From Agelaius tricolor (taxonomy: Eukaryota > Chordata > Aves > Passeriformes > Icteridae): a DNA stretch of 64,000 bases. The position numbers and the translations under genes are program-made. Under the pieces are notes generated by a model. That model did no database searches and was not told the DNA's origin. It was given only the letters and a program-made list of their open reading frames with translations. Shown piece by piece: positions 10,640-22,118 of this stretch. Positions within the stretch are counted from its first letter, which is position 1. The number at the start of each line of letters is the position of its first letter. The DNA is taken from contig JALJCS010000039.1 of assembly GCA_023055355.1 (NCBI GenBank), positions 2,680,501 through 2,744,500 of the forward strand, in the 5' to 3' direction.

Positions 10640-12290
10640 AGTCATGAGGTGGAGAAATGACACCCAACAGCCAGCATAGAACCCCAAACCCCCTAGATGA
10701 CCCCATAACTTCTAAAATTCCATTTCAGAAAGGAGCCTGGGAACAGCTGGATCCAATCCCAGCCCCAGATTATGTCAAAGGTACAAGAGATTGGACAGGG
10801 GGAATTGAACTTTAATACAATTTGTTCAACAGGATTCATGATGGAATACCAGATAGATTTCTAGAAATACAGCTCAGATTGATTGTGATCATGATTAGAC
10901 AGAAAGATCTTGATCAGAGTTCTTTCCTCCACTGCATAGGAGCTCTAACAATTAGAATATTCTGCTCTGGGAAGCAATTTTGAAGTCAGCAGGGCCTTGC
11001 TGGAGCTGTTGGAGCCCATTGCAGGCAGAGCCTCCTGCTCCAGCAGGAACTGCCTTTCCTGTGCCATCAGCAGGGCAGGTCCCACTGCAGGAAAAGCCCC
11101 AGGCCAGCCCCAGCACAGGGAAGGCCTCGGGCACAAGGGCAGAGTGCCGTGCTGGGAGCTGTGCCAGGGAGAGCCTGAGGCACCAAAGGCACCTTGGCAG
11201 CAGCAGCTGCTTGCAGGCCATGGCCAGAAGCCTCCCTTGGCAGCCCGGCCTGGTGGCCACCACTGCAGAGCTGCTGCCTCAGGGCTCCTTCCTGGCTGGC
11301 CTCTGAAAAGCCACTTGTGCTCCAGGAGCCTGACTGGGAAGCCATTGGCCCCAGCACCTTGGGGACAAGATATCAATGACAAAACTCTTCATGCCAGCAG
11401 AGCCAAGGCAGGGGCAGAGGAAAGGGCAGAGCCAGGCCCAGGGGACAGGGCTGCCATGGTGATGGCTGTGAGGTCACTGCCCCTGCAGCAGCCTGGCTGC
11501 CCTCAGCAGACATTCTGGCCAGAAGCGTTGTTAGGGCACCCAGCACATCAGAGAACCCACACTACAGGAATTCTGTCCTTGGGGATTAGAGGGTTTCACT
11601 GGGTCAGGTTCCACAAAGCTCCTGCTCTTGGACAATTCCTGTGATGGGGCATCCACTTCTCTGGAATAACTCTTGTAGTTTTTTGCCACTCTTATAATTC
11701 TAAAATTTTTCCTCTTTCTAACAAATGTAAATCCAACCTCATTCAGTTTATAGATATTGACCCTTGTTTTGTCTCCCTGCAAGATATGGGAGAAAATAAC
11801 TATGATCACTATTTTTCCATTTTCACAGACCTTGGAGAGGACCCAGAAATCTCCCAAGATGGGGTATGAAGGTCTCATCACAAAACCAGCAGGGAGAGGC
11901 TCAGGGCTCTGGGCTCAGTGGTGTGGAGACTGAGGACAGAACAGGAATAGCCTGGGAGGGATGGAAGGGCGGTTTCAGAGAGGCTGGAGTTTATCTTCCT
12001 AGTGGGAATGAGCCTGAAGAAGACATAATAGCACCAAGGGCAGCTGGGGAGGCCCAGAGTGGACACCAGGAGAAAGGAATTTCCCTGCCAGGGCAGGGCT
12101 GTGGTGCAGCACGTCCCCCAGCAGGAGCCTGGAGCAGCCCAAGGCTTTGTGTGGGCAGGCAGAGGCAGGCAGGAGGCAGAGCTGTCAGCAAAGGAAGGGG
12201 CCAGCCAGGTGGGGCAGCCGGGGGATGCCGACAGCCTGCAGGGACAGAGGTGCAGGTTTGCTCAGCACCAGAGACACCTTTGCCTTGCTT
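10640..12290. other. non-coding duplicated sequence of E1
   Basis: Closely matched by 41880-43500 in E2. A glutamine/alanine-type CAGC-rich stretch (10980-11560) gives long frames on both strands with no family resemblance. No gene is supported. Confidence 0.6.
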
Positions 12291-12690
12291 GTCCCCACCT
12301 GTCATCCTTGCCACCAGTGTTCTGCTTTACCTGGAACCTGGGGATGCTTTCTCAGTCCTGTCCCTCAGAAGGATCTATTTAAAGTATGAGAAACTTTATT
12401 GTTTCAGCCTCTTTTGGAGTCCCTGAGAAGTTCTTTGAGCACACTGTGAGGGACCGAGTCTGATGCAAAGAGCACCAAAGCCCCAGAGGGCCATTACAGT
12501 CCTGGTGCTGTGTCTGTGCTGCTGAGCTGGGCCGGGCTCCTGGCCCAGAGGCAGCTCCTGGCAAGGGCAGCAGAGCTGCAGAGAGACAGCTCTGGCCAGG
12601 AGCAGCTCCTGTGCACAGCCCAGCAGGGCTGGGGCACTGCCAGGGCCCCTCAGGGACACCAGCAGGGCACAGACAGAGCTCCCAGGGGCT
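12290..12690 (-). repeat. inverted copy of the OR-block segment
   Basis: Reverse complement of the block A segment at about 3180-3540, including GTGCTGTGTCTGTGCTGCTGAG. It links the OR and ZNF blocks by inverted homology; E2 has it at 43500-43900. Confidence 0.7.
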
Positions 12691-12759
12691 CAGCACTGGC
12701 AGGGGCTGTGGCATGTCCCAGAGGGGGCTGTGTCACAGCAGCTCCTCTGTGGCTGTGTC

Positions 12760-13400
12760 ATGGAGGCACAGAGCAGCTGTGATGTCAGCAAGGGGCTGTG
12801 TGACAGCACAGAGTGGGTTGTGTGAGGGCACAGATTGGGCTATGACATCACAGAGTTTGTTGTGTGAGGTCATTGTGGTGACTGAGCATCATAGAGGGGA
12901 CTGTGTGACATCACATAGCAGATTGTTACATCAAGGCCTGGCTGTATGACATCATAGAGCTGGCTGTGAAGTCAAAGTGTGTGCTGTGACATTACAGAGT
13001 GGCAGTATGACATCACAGAGAGGGTTTTGTGGCATCACTGAGAGGGTTGTGACATCACACATCTGTCTGTGACATCATAGTGTAGGGTGTGAGGCCATAG
13101 AGCAGATCCTGCATTCATAGAGGGTGGGCTCTGTGACATGAGGGAGTGGGTTGTGACATCACTGGCTGGCTGTGTAAGATCATAGAGCAGGCTATGACAT
13201 CACAGAACAAACTGTGACATTGCAGTGTGACTCTTTGACATCAGAGTCTTATGTGACATCACAGAGCAGCTGTGTAACATCACAGCTGACTGTGTGACAT
13301 CACAGATGGCTGTGTGACATCACAGGGGACTGTGTGACATCATAGGAGGCAATGTGACATCACAGGGGACTGTGTGACATCACAGGGGCTGTGTGAGGTC
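12760..13400 (+). repeat. TGACATCA tandem array
   Basis: Irregular units of about 20-30 bp carrying TGTGACATCACAGAG. I count about 15 exact GACATCA cores between 12841 and 13390. TGACATCA differs by one base from the CRE palindrome TGACGTCA. E2 has the array at 43970-44580 and a short inverted piece lies at 51340-51539. Confidence 0.85.
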
Positions 13401-13920
13401 ACTGGGGAGGTCACTCTGCCCCGGCCCCCCTCACAGTTCCCCCCAGAGCAGTCCAACCCTGCTCGTGCACAGCGGGGTCCCCTGTCCCCCCGGGTCCCCC
13501 CGCCCCCGGCGCCGCAGCCTCCCCCAGAGGATGTTCCACGAGATCGACCCCAGAGCCTGACACGGGGACGGGGGGCCGGGGCCCTGGGGGTGGCACAGGG
13601 GGACAGGGACCCCCCGGCAGCGTCCCCGTGTCCCCCAGGGCCAGAGCCTGGGCCAGGGCTCCTTCACCCTGCTACCAACGAGGCCTTGAGAGCGCTGAAA
13701 AAATCCCCAGCAAGGGAGCAGCAAAAACCAGATTTAATATTAAGGGACAGCAGCACAAAGTTCCTTGGCAAGAGTCACTCTGCTCCTGACTGGACACTTC
13801 AGGCACAACAAGAAAACAAAGCAACAACAAAACCAAACATAATCCAGGCAATCAAACCAGAAATGAACCAAGAGCTGTCCCTGTGTGTGTATGAGACACA
13901 AGGACAGTGAGGGTAAAAGG
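13400..13920. other. GC-rich non-coding segment
   Basis: C-rich sequence with CCCCCGGG-type runs, duplicated at 44580-45090 and inverted in part at 51130-51340. The proline-rich frame 13374-13910 diverges in length between copies and looks like no family. Confidence 0.5.
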
Positions 13921-13924
13921 AATA

Positions 13925-14165
13925 TGGCCCAAAAGCTTAACAGAGCCCAAACTTAATAGGACTTAACATAACCTAAACTGATACCTTCAACTTCACAATT
14001 TAGCAAAAGAACAGCACTTAACAGTATTTAACCTAACTTTTAACTGATGACTTTGCAATTTAACAGAGGAATAACATTTAACTGTATTTAACTCTGCTTA
14101 TAACTTATATTAAATAACTTAGCAAAAGAACAACTCTTAGCAGCATTTAACTTCCCTTAGACCTC
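13925..14165 (+). repeat. 60 bp AT-rich tandem repeat, four units
   Basis: CAATTTAGCAAAAGAA then CAGTATTTAAC recur at exactly 60 bp spacing. E2 has a matching array at 45110-45350. Confidence 0.8.
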
Positions 14166-14169
14166 ATGA

Positions 14170-14834
14170 CTTATCCTCACTTACAGGCCTGACTGGCTTA
14201 GCTATCCAAGGCTCTCAAACCCCTCAGAGAGCAGCATTTCTGCCACATTTCCCCAGCACAGGCACTCCTGTGTGCACACAGACACAAAGAGTCAGTGCAA
14301 GGCACCTGGGAGCAATTCCCCTGAGGCCAGGAAATGCTCCCTGTGGATCCTTTGGCATCTCCCCAGCGGGTGAAGGGTTGAGCCTGGAGGAGTGGGGGGA
14401 TCGGCCCAGGCTCCGTCGTTGTTGGGGATCCCCGAGTGCAGCAAACGGGAGAGTTCCCGGCTGGGAGAGGCCCCACTCAGAGGGAGTCGCTGGCCCAGGA
14501 GAGCTCCAAGGGCTCCTTTTGGAGCGCTGTTTGCAGGGCCCCAAGAGAGGGGCTTCAGTCCCAGCAATGGTTCATCCTGGCCGCACTTGGCATCCATAGC
14601 TTTCTTTGGCAGTGTGAGAACAGGGATGTTGTGCCTCTGAGGGAACAAAACCAGTTCCCAGGGCTGCTCCTACAGAAAGCAGGAGCTGGTTGGGCAGCAG
14701 CAGTGCCTGGAGCAGACAGTGTTTGTGATGAGCTGCAGAGGAGCTGAGCCCAGGGGCTGTTGGCCAAGGCCGAGCCCCAAGGAGCATTTCTCAGCTGGCA
14801 GGGTGGCCTGAGAAGGGGAGGGGGGAATGCAGCA
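14170..14834. other. no gene seen
   Basis: Mixed sequence duplicated at 45360-46018. Overlapping frames on both strands lack any recognisable domain. Confidence 0.5.
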
Positions 14835-15370
14835 GCACAGGGCCCATGGAACCAAGGCACCATTGGTACACTGTGGGGCCCTGTGAGACCAAGGGACCAT
14901 TGTGACACTGTGGGGCCTGATGGAATCATGGAGAGCACTGTGACATTGCTGGGCCTCATGGAACCAAGGGGACCATGCTGATGCTGTGTGGCTCCATGGA
15001 ATGCAGGGATCATTGAGACACTGAGAGGCCGCATCAAACCAAGGGTCCATTGTGACACAATGGGGCCTCACTCATGGAGCCAAAGGTCCAGTGTGACATT
15101 GTGGGGTCTCATGTCATCAGTGGACCACTGTGATACTGTGGAGCCAAAGGAGACCATTGTGACACTGCAGGGCTGCATGGAACCAAAGCTCCAGGGTGAC
15201 ACAGAGGGGCCTCCTGTCATCAATGGTTCATTGTGACACTGTGGAGCCAAACGAGACCATTGTGACACTGCAAACCCCCAGGGTCCAAAGGTTCATTATG
15301 ACACTGCAGGGCTCCATGGAATCAAGGCACCATTGTGACACTTGAGGGTGCCATAAAACCAAGGGTGCAC
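14835..15370 (+). repeat. 37-41 bp minisatellite array (E1)
   Basis: Same unit as at 1-590; measured unit lengths here are 37 and 38 bp. Sister array at 46020-46660. Confidence 0.9.
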
Positions 15371-15960
15371 ACAACAGGTCTGGCTGGTGTGGCCTCCCAT
15401 GGACGGCCTGACTGGTCCAACTGACCCTGGCTGGTTGAAGGTCTCCTCTCATCTGCTGCTGAAACACTGGGGCTCTGTGCTTTCCTTCCTATGGAAAAGA
15501 ACTGTCCTTCTCCTCCAGGCATCCATGGCCAGAATTGGGATTTCACCTCCAAATGTCCGTATACACAGGGATTGTTCCAATAGGAATATTGCCAGGACAA
15601 GTCTGTCTTGCAGTGATTTCTCAAGGGTCACTTCCAATCTGTCCCCAAAACACGGGACAAAGCTCCGTGCTTTCCTTCCTATAGGAAGGAGCTGTCCTGC
15701 TTCTCCAGGTGCCCATGGCTGAGATTGGCTTTCCACCTCCAAAATTCCCATAATCCAAAGACTGCTCCCAGACAAAATCTGCCATTCCTGACAAATCTGG
15801 CTGGCCTTGGCCTAATGAGTCTCTCACCTGCCTTTCAAACATTCGGCTCTGTGCTTTCCTTCCTATGGAAAAGAACTGTTCTTCTCAGCCAGGTGCCAAT
15901 GGCCAGAATTGGGATTTCACCTCCAACATTCCCTATTGTGACAGACTGGAGGAGATTGTT
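15371..15960 (+). repeat. ~190 bp satellite, three units
   Basis: CTTTCCTTCCTATGGAAAAG-type landmarks occur near 15478, 15670 and 15856, spaced 186-192 bp, followed by CCAGAATTGGGATTTCACCT. Sister array at 46690-47260; reverse units at 30440-30930 and 31640-31950. Confidence 0.8.
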
Positions 15961-17066
15961 GGCTCAAAACATTTTGTGTGTGGGGGAGAGGAGGGGGCAG
16001 GTCCAGCCCTGCCCTGCCCTGGAACCCCAATCCCCCCAGAGCCTCTATCCCAGCCCAGCAGTGGCTGCCAGTCCCTGGCACAGCACAGGCAATGCTCCAC
16101 AGCCACCTCTGCAGCCCCAGCCCAGCTCCTGAGGGACCAAATGAGCCCAAGCCCCACCTGGGGGAAGGGCCCAGCAAGACCAAGGGGTATTGAAGGCTGA
16201 CCACAAGGCAAGCACAAATATTTACCATACTACTCTTGGAATTTCGATCTCAACAGTGCTGGAATCCAGGGCTTGGTAGCTGTGTGTGTGCTTCTCTGTA
16301 TCTCTTGTTTCTTTCTCTCTTTCTGTGTCTTCTTCTCCTTCATCTAATTCTCTCTTCTTGCCAATTTTGAGTAACTTAAAATTGAACCGGCTTAGAGTTG
16401 GTGAAGTTGAATGGTCCAAGTTAATGCTTTGAGAAGTGTTTTTTGTTGATTGAATGTCATATTAAACCTTTTGCCAAAGTTTCTGTGATTTTCTAAAGTT
16501 GCCAGGAAAGGCTCTTTTGTTGTTTTGTTGGTATTTCCCCAGTGAGTCCAACTCAGAGGACACAAACAATTGTAATTCCTTTTAAATGTCTCCTTGAAAG
16601 AGCTGTTTGGGGGATGGGGTCAGGGCTTGTGTGTCCAGATTTGCTCTTTGCACACACGAGTCACAGGCTGAAGTCAGGAGCTGCCTCCATGCCCAGAGGG
16701 AGGAAAAGAGAGAAAGGGGATGAAGAGCTCTCCTGTGCAGAGCCAAGGTCCAAGTGCAGCCCCTGCAGTAGGAACCACAACTCATCAGGTTTGTGTCCTT
16801 TGGGCTCAGGGCCTGGTGACACTCAGAGGCACAGAAATGTTTCTTGCCAACAAACACAAGTTGAACATTTGAACAGTTTAATAACCATCACAGCTCTTCC
16901 CTCAGCTCTCTGGGATGTCCCAGCAGTTTCTGACATGTCCACCATCCCCAAGGGATTTCTTCCAGGCACAGTTTCAGACAGAGACATAAGCAAAGGTAAT
17001 TCTGTGATACATATAAACACAATTAGGATATTTATATGTAATGTGGAGTTGTATATGTAATATGTC
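15961..17066. other. no gene seen; empty site of the E2 insertion
   Basis: Ordinary sequence with a CT/TCTT-rich patch (16270-16350). 16453-16458 (aatgtc) is the single-copy site at which the 1.53 kb element inserted in E2 (47760-49293). Confidence 0.6.
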
Positions 17067-17108
17067 AAGTTCAAATATATACCACTAATGTGGTATATAT
17101 TTGAACTT
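17067..17108. repeat. perfect 19 bp inverted repeat, hairpin
   Basis: AAGTTCAAATATATACCAC, loop TAAT, then the exact reverse complement. AT-rich and not followed by a T-run. Confidence 0.95.
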
Positions 17109-19369
17109 CAGAAAGATTGGCAACTAGCTGAAGTTCAAAGCATGAAACCAGTCATTTGATAGGCACTTGAATAACCAGAGAGCATCTGGATGAGAAAATC
17201 TGGGAGTTATGGAAAGGACATAGATCCAGTTGCTCTAAATTAAGAGAAGTTCTTAGACATGGACATTTCAACAGGAGAGCTGGAAACACCTGAAGGAAGT
17301 GGGTTCATTAAATATTAGAGTGAATGTCAGTGGCAAAGGTAGAGGGGAAGATGAGTATTTCTTCTCCTGCCATCAGTAGAAGAATCCAGTAGATTCAGAA
17401 AATTCCTGTTCCAGCTTGGAAAAGTTTGCTGTTTCTCAAAAGTACTCAAGTGACCAGATAAAAAAGATTTGCTTGTATATTATACAACTAACAAGTATTG
17501 AAACTTGTGCCCCTTTCCAGGAAGACATTAGCTGTGTGCCCATGAACAGGCAGTGCCACTTGTGCCCTGAGGTGCCCAGCTGGGATTGGATCTCTCCCAG
17601 AGCACCTGAGGGAGAGCAGAGCACCTTGCAAGCTGCAGGTCCCTGACGGCCCCGCAGGGCTCCTGTCCCATCAACATCTGCTCTGCTCCAGTCTGAAACA
17701 GGGCCCAGCATGGTGCTGGGATCATCAGAGAGCTGAGGTGTGTGCTGGAATTCAATGGCCTCCCCATCCCGCAGCAGCCCTGCATTTCCCTGCTGCAGCC
17801 TTGGTCTCCAGCACAGCCATGGAGGCTCTTTGGGCTCTGGAGTGTTGCTGCAGCCCCCAAGGGCAGCTGAGCTCTGCCTTTGGCACAGTCAGGCCTGGCC
17901 AGCGCAGGCCATGCTCAGCAATTGCTTGTGTGTGCCTGGCCTTGCTGTCAGCCCCGGCAGCGGCTGCGTGGCCCCTTTGTGGCCCTGTGCTGGCCCAGCC
18001 ATGGTGGCCCAGCCCCTGTGCAGGCCCAGCCCAGGCCAGGAGCATTGCAGCTGGGAACGGCCCCTGTGCCGTGGTGCCTACAGCAGCCTTGGGGCTCTGT
18101 GCCCCATGGCCTCCCTGCTGGGCAGCCTCTGCCAGCTCCTGCAGAGCCCCTGGCACCTGTGGGGCTGCACAGACAGCCCTGCCCCGGGCTCTGCCGGCCT
18201 CTGGGCCAGCAGAGAGGCAGCCAGGGCTGGCCATGGCCGGGAACAGGCCCTGAGCCCCGCAGGAGGATGGAGCTGGGCCACAGCCAAACTCAGCCCAGGC
18301 CAAAGCTGGGCTCAGCAGCCAGGGCTGCCAACGCATGGGCACAGAGGCTGGTGCTGACAAATGTCCTGGGCCCCCTCCCTGCTCTGTCCGTGCCACCAAG
18401 GGCACAGAGCAGCCTCCTCTCTGGGCCACTTGCCTGTTTGCAATGCCTTGCACAGGCGCTGGCCCTGCCCCACAAGGCCTGGCCTGAGTCCTGCCCCTGC
18501 ACACTCAGCCAGGCTGAGATGGACACTGATGGTTTCTGGGCCAGGCTCTCTGAGCCCTGCCCAGCTCCCTGCAAGCTCTGCCAGCTGCCCTGAGCTCTGG
18601 GCAGCACCAAGGACCTCTCTGAGCCCAGCCCAGCCCAGCCGGCTCTGGCCCCACAGCTCTGCTCAGGCCAGGCTGCTCTGGGCACTGGCCCCACGGCCTC
18701 AGCCCCAGCCATGGGCGAAGGTGCTTGGCCAAGGCCAAAGGAGGCTCCCTGGCTGCCCTGCTCCCCTTGGCCTGAGGTGCTGAGAGCTCTGCAGCCCCTG
18801 CTGCCATCCCATCTGCCCAGGGCAGCACAAGAGCACCGGCCTTGGGGCCCTCAAGAGCTGCTCCTGCTCCAGGCCCAGGGCCCATGCCAAAGCTGGGCCA
18901 GCCACAAAGCTGTGCCCATTTCTGTTCCTTGCTGCTCTCATGGGCATGGATCCTCAGCCATTTGGAGGTTGCTAATGAATTTTATTACTCCAGAGGCTTC
19001 TTTCTTGAGCTCTTCAGTTAAGGAATTCAGTGAAAAAGGCTGATAAACATTTGTTTAAAACACCTGAATAAGAACATCCCTGAGGAATAATTGAAGTTTT
19101 CAATTCTTCTGTGGTTAATTACACAAATTTCAGAATAGTTTTCAATGTGAATCTGGTGTATTGAAATAAAAAGGGGAGAGAACTGTTTTATCCAGTATTC
19201 TTTTCCTGTTTATAGTTTGGTATAATCAATGTCCAAATGATATTGACTCCCAGCACATTCTAATGCTGTGTGAAGAGATATAAAAATCAAGACCCTTCAT
19301 GGCTGACAATCAATAACACTTTGTCCCCACCCCCTCCCAACCATTTCCCTCATCCAGCCCCTGGAACTC
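17109..19369. other. single-copy stretch, no gene seen
   Basis: 17640-18950 is strongly GC-rich with CCCAGCC/GGCCTGG runs, giving 140-250 codon frames on both strands with no domain. 18950-19330 resembles 49665-50050. No splice-supported gene is visible. Confidence 0.6.
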
Positions 19370-19957
19370 CTATGGATCAGGAATGGTGTGGCCAGCAGGA
19401 GCAGGGCTGTGATTCTTCCCCTGTGCTCAGCACTGCTTGGGCAGCACCTCAAGTGCTGTGTCCAGTTCTGGGCCCCCAATTTAGGAAGGACACGGAGGGA
19501 CTGGAGCGTGTCCAGAGAAGGGCAACAAGGCTGGGGAGGGGTCTGGAACACAAGTCCTGTGAGGAGCAGCTGAGGGAGCTGGGTTTGTTTATCCTGGAGA
19601 AGAGGAGGCTCAGGGGAGACCTCATCACTCCCTACAACTCCCTGACAGGAGGGTGCAGCTAGGTGGGGGTTGGATCTTTTCCCAGGGAACAGGGACAGGA
19701 CAAGGGGACACAACCTTTAGCTGCACCAGGGGAAGTTTAGGCTGGACATTAGGAAATATTCTCCACACAGAGGGTGATTGGGCATTGGAATGGGCTGCCC
19801 AGGGAGGTGGGTGAGTCACCGTCCCTGGAAGTGTTTAAGGAAAGACTGGATGTGGCACTGAGTGCCATGGTCTGGGTGACAAGGTGGTGTTGGGTCCCAG
19901 GTTGGGCTGGATGCTCTCCAAGGTCTTTTCCAGCCTGGTTGATTCTCTGATGATTGT
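19370..19957 (+). mobile_element. CR1 LINE 3' end
   Basis: Contiguous CR1 3' region: CAGTTCTGGGCCCC, GTCCAGAGAAGGGCAAC, GAGCAGCTGAGGGAGCTGGG, GAGGAGGCTCAGGGGAGACC, CATTAGGAAATATT and the terminal GGTTGATTCTCTGATGATT. It ends exactly where the minisatellite starts. Confidence 0.92.
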
Positions 19958-20575
19958 AACACTGCAGGGCCTGGGGAAGCAAGGGGCCATTGTGACACTG
20001 TGGGGCCTGGTGGCACTAAGAGGACCATGATGACACTGTGTACGACAGAGCCAAGGGGCCACTGTGACACTTGTGTCACCAGGACTCCATTGTGACACTG
20101 CAGAACCAAGCAATCCATGGTGGCACTCTGAGGCCTCATGGAGCCACAGAGGCCCTGTGAGCCAATGGCCATTGTGACACTGCAGGGCCTTGTGGAACCA
20201 TGCAGAGCATTGTGACAGAGCAGGACCTGGTGTCGTGATGGGGCCATTGTGACACTGCAGGGCCCCGTGGAACCAAGGGGCCAGGGCTGCTCCTCAGGGA
20301 CTCCTGGAATGAAAGAAACATGTTTGACACTGTGATGGCCCTTGGGACCAAGAGGCCATTGTGACACTGTGGAACCAAGGAGAGCATTGCTGCACTGCCA
20401 GACTTCATGGAACCAAGGATCCATTGTGACACTGCGGGGCCCAAGGATACAAGGGACTTTCTGACACCAAGGTTTCCCATGGAACCAAAGGGACATTGTG
20501 ACACTGGGAGGCCCCATGGAGTCATGGAGACCATTGAAACACTCAGGGGCCTCATGGAACCATGGTGACACCAAG
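19958..20575 (+). repeat. 37-41 bp minisatellite array (block B)
   Basis: Starts directly after the CR1 3' terminus and ends at a second CR1 fragment. Confidence 0.9.
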
Positions 20576-20589
20576 TTGTCTAGGAGTGT

Positions 20590-20900
20590 GGTTCTTCTGG
20601 AGGGTAGGAGGGCTCTGCACAGGGCCCTGGACAAGCTGGATCCAGGGCCCAAATCCAGCAAGGAGAGGTTTAACAAGTCCCAGTGCTGGGTCCTGCACTT
20701 TGGCCACAACAACCCCTGAAGCACTACAGGCTGGGGACAGAGTGGCTGGAGAGCAGCCAGGCAGAAAGGGACCTGCAGGGACTGATGGACAGCAGGCTGG
20801 ACATGAGGCAGCAGTGTGCCCAGGTGGGCAAGAAGGCCAATGGCTCCTGGCCTGGATCAGGAATGGTGTGGCCAGCAGGAGCAGGGAAGAGATGGGCTGT
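20590..20900 (+). mobile_element. CR1 LINE fragment
   Basis: GGAGGGCTCTGCACAGGG, GTCCTGCACTTTGGCCACAA and GTGTGCCCAGGTGGGCAAG match CR1 ORF2 3' sequence and overlap the equivalent of the fragment at 591-905. Confidence 0.85.
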
Positions 20901-21795
20901 TTGCAGGGGAGGGAACAGGGATGGGCAAGAGGAAGAGATTTGTAGCGGGAAGAGTAAAGAAAGCAAAGGTGAAGCCAAGGGAATGGTCACAGCAGTTTGG
21001 GGGTGGCTGCCAGGCAGCCCTGGCTCTGAGCAACAGCGTCTGCAGTGGGACAGGAAACTCCCAGCTGATGGGAACAAACTTTCTGGCTGAGTGCAGAGGC
21101 CAGGACAAAGCTGAGTGGTTTCCCTGGTGTCCCGCAGGCCTTGCTGGCCCCAGGGGCTGATGGCATTTGTGCTCCCTCAGGTTCATGTCCCCACAGCAAC
21201 AGCATGGGGGTGCTGCCCCTGCTGTGTGCAATGCAAACAGGGGCTGCTGAGGCAGTGCTGCCGTGCCTGTGCCTGCAAGGATGGGGCACCTGTGTGAGCT
21301 GGGGGAGAGGCCAGGGCTGCAGAGGGGGGATGTTGTTGGCAGCTGCATGAGGACGCTCTGGGACGCTGCCCTGGGCTGTGCAGCGCACTGGGGATGGATC
21401 AGCCCCTGCTCTGCTGCTCCTTCCCATCTGCCCCAGGGCCCTTGCAGAGCCCCAGCCATGCTGTTTGCCCCCATCCAGCCCACGGCCAGCCTGGGGCTGC
21501 TCACCGGGGTTTCTGTGCTGAGCATTGGCCTGGCCGTGTTCTTGAGAGAGCCTGGGCAAGGAGCCTGGAGCCCCCAGGGCCTGGCCTGAGGCGTCAGCGC
21601 TGCCCCAGCAGTGCCCATGGCCTGTCCCTGCTGCACTGCCACCCCCAGGGCTGTGCCCGGCCCCGAGAGCACTCAGGCCCTGCAGCAACACCAGGGCCAC
21701 CAGGGCAGCGGGGCAGGGCCATGGCAGCAGCACTGGCAACACCAAGTGCTGCTGCTGCTGCTGCTGGGCACAGCTGCTGGGCCAGCACTGATCTG
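20901..21795. other. block B specific sequence, no gene seen
   Basis: GC-rich sequence not found in A or C, between CR1 and the shared OR 3' flank. The 270-codon minus-strand frames overlap each other and show no domain. Confidence 0.5.
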
Positions 21796-22118
21796 CCCCA
21801 GCTCTGCACACAGACATTGCTGCTGCAGCTCCAGAGAAGGCAACAAAAGGGCATCTCTGCAGAAAACTCTGCTGGGAGATCCTTTAGCTCATTTAAATAC
21901 ACCAAGAGCACAGCCCCTTATTGACACAGTCTGTGAACGCAGGGAAGGTGGAGAGAATCAAAATGCAAAATGGCACAAACAATAACCTTTCTTCGTGAAC
22001 AATATGAAAAAGCTACAACAAAGGGGAAATAACTCATAATCAATCCAATAAAAATATAAAGGAGAATTTTATTACAAGTGATTTGCAGAAATTGGCCAGC
22101 AGTTTAATACTTCCTAAA

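Noticed and set aside
11866..12426. 186-codon frame with a 168-codon counterpart at 43085-43591
   Set aside because: The similarity reflects DNA duplication; the copies differ in the C-terminus and overlap an inverted non-coding segment.
13374..13910. Proline-rich 178-codon frame
   Set aside because: Starts inside the TGACATCA array and differs in length from its E2 copy; GC-rich composition explains it.
16542..17060. 172-codon plus-strand frame
   Set aside because: No domain; the homologous stretch near 49390-50640 does not keep the frame.
17738..18783. Several frames of 140-250 codons on both strands
   Set aside because: Very GC-rich sequence with few stops; mutually overlapping, no domains and no splice signals.
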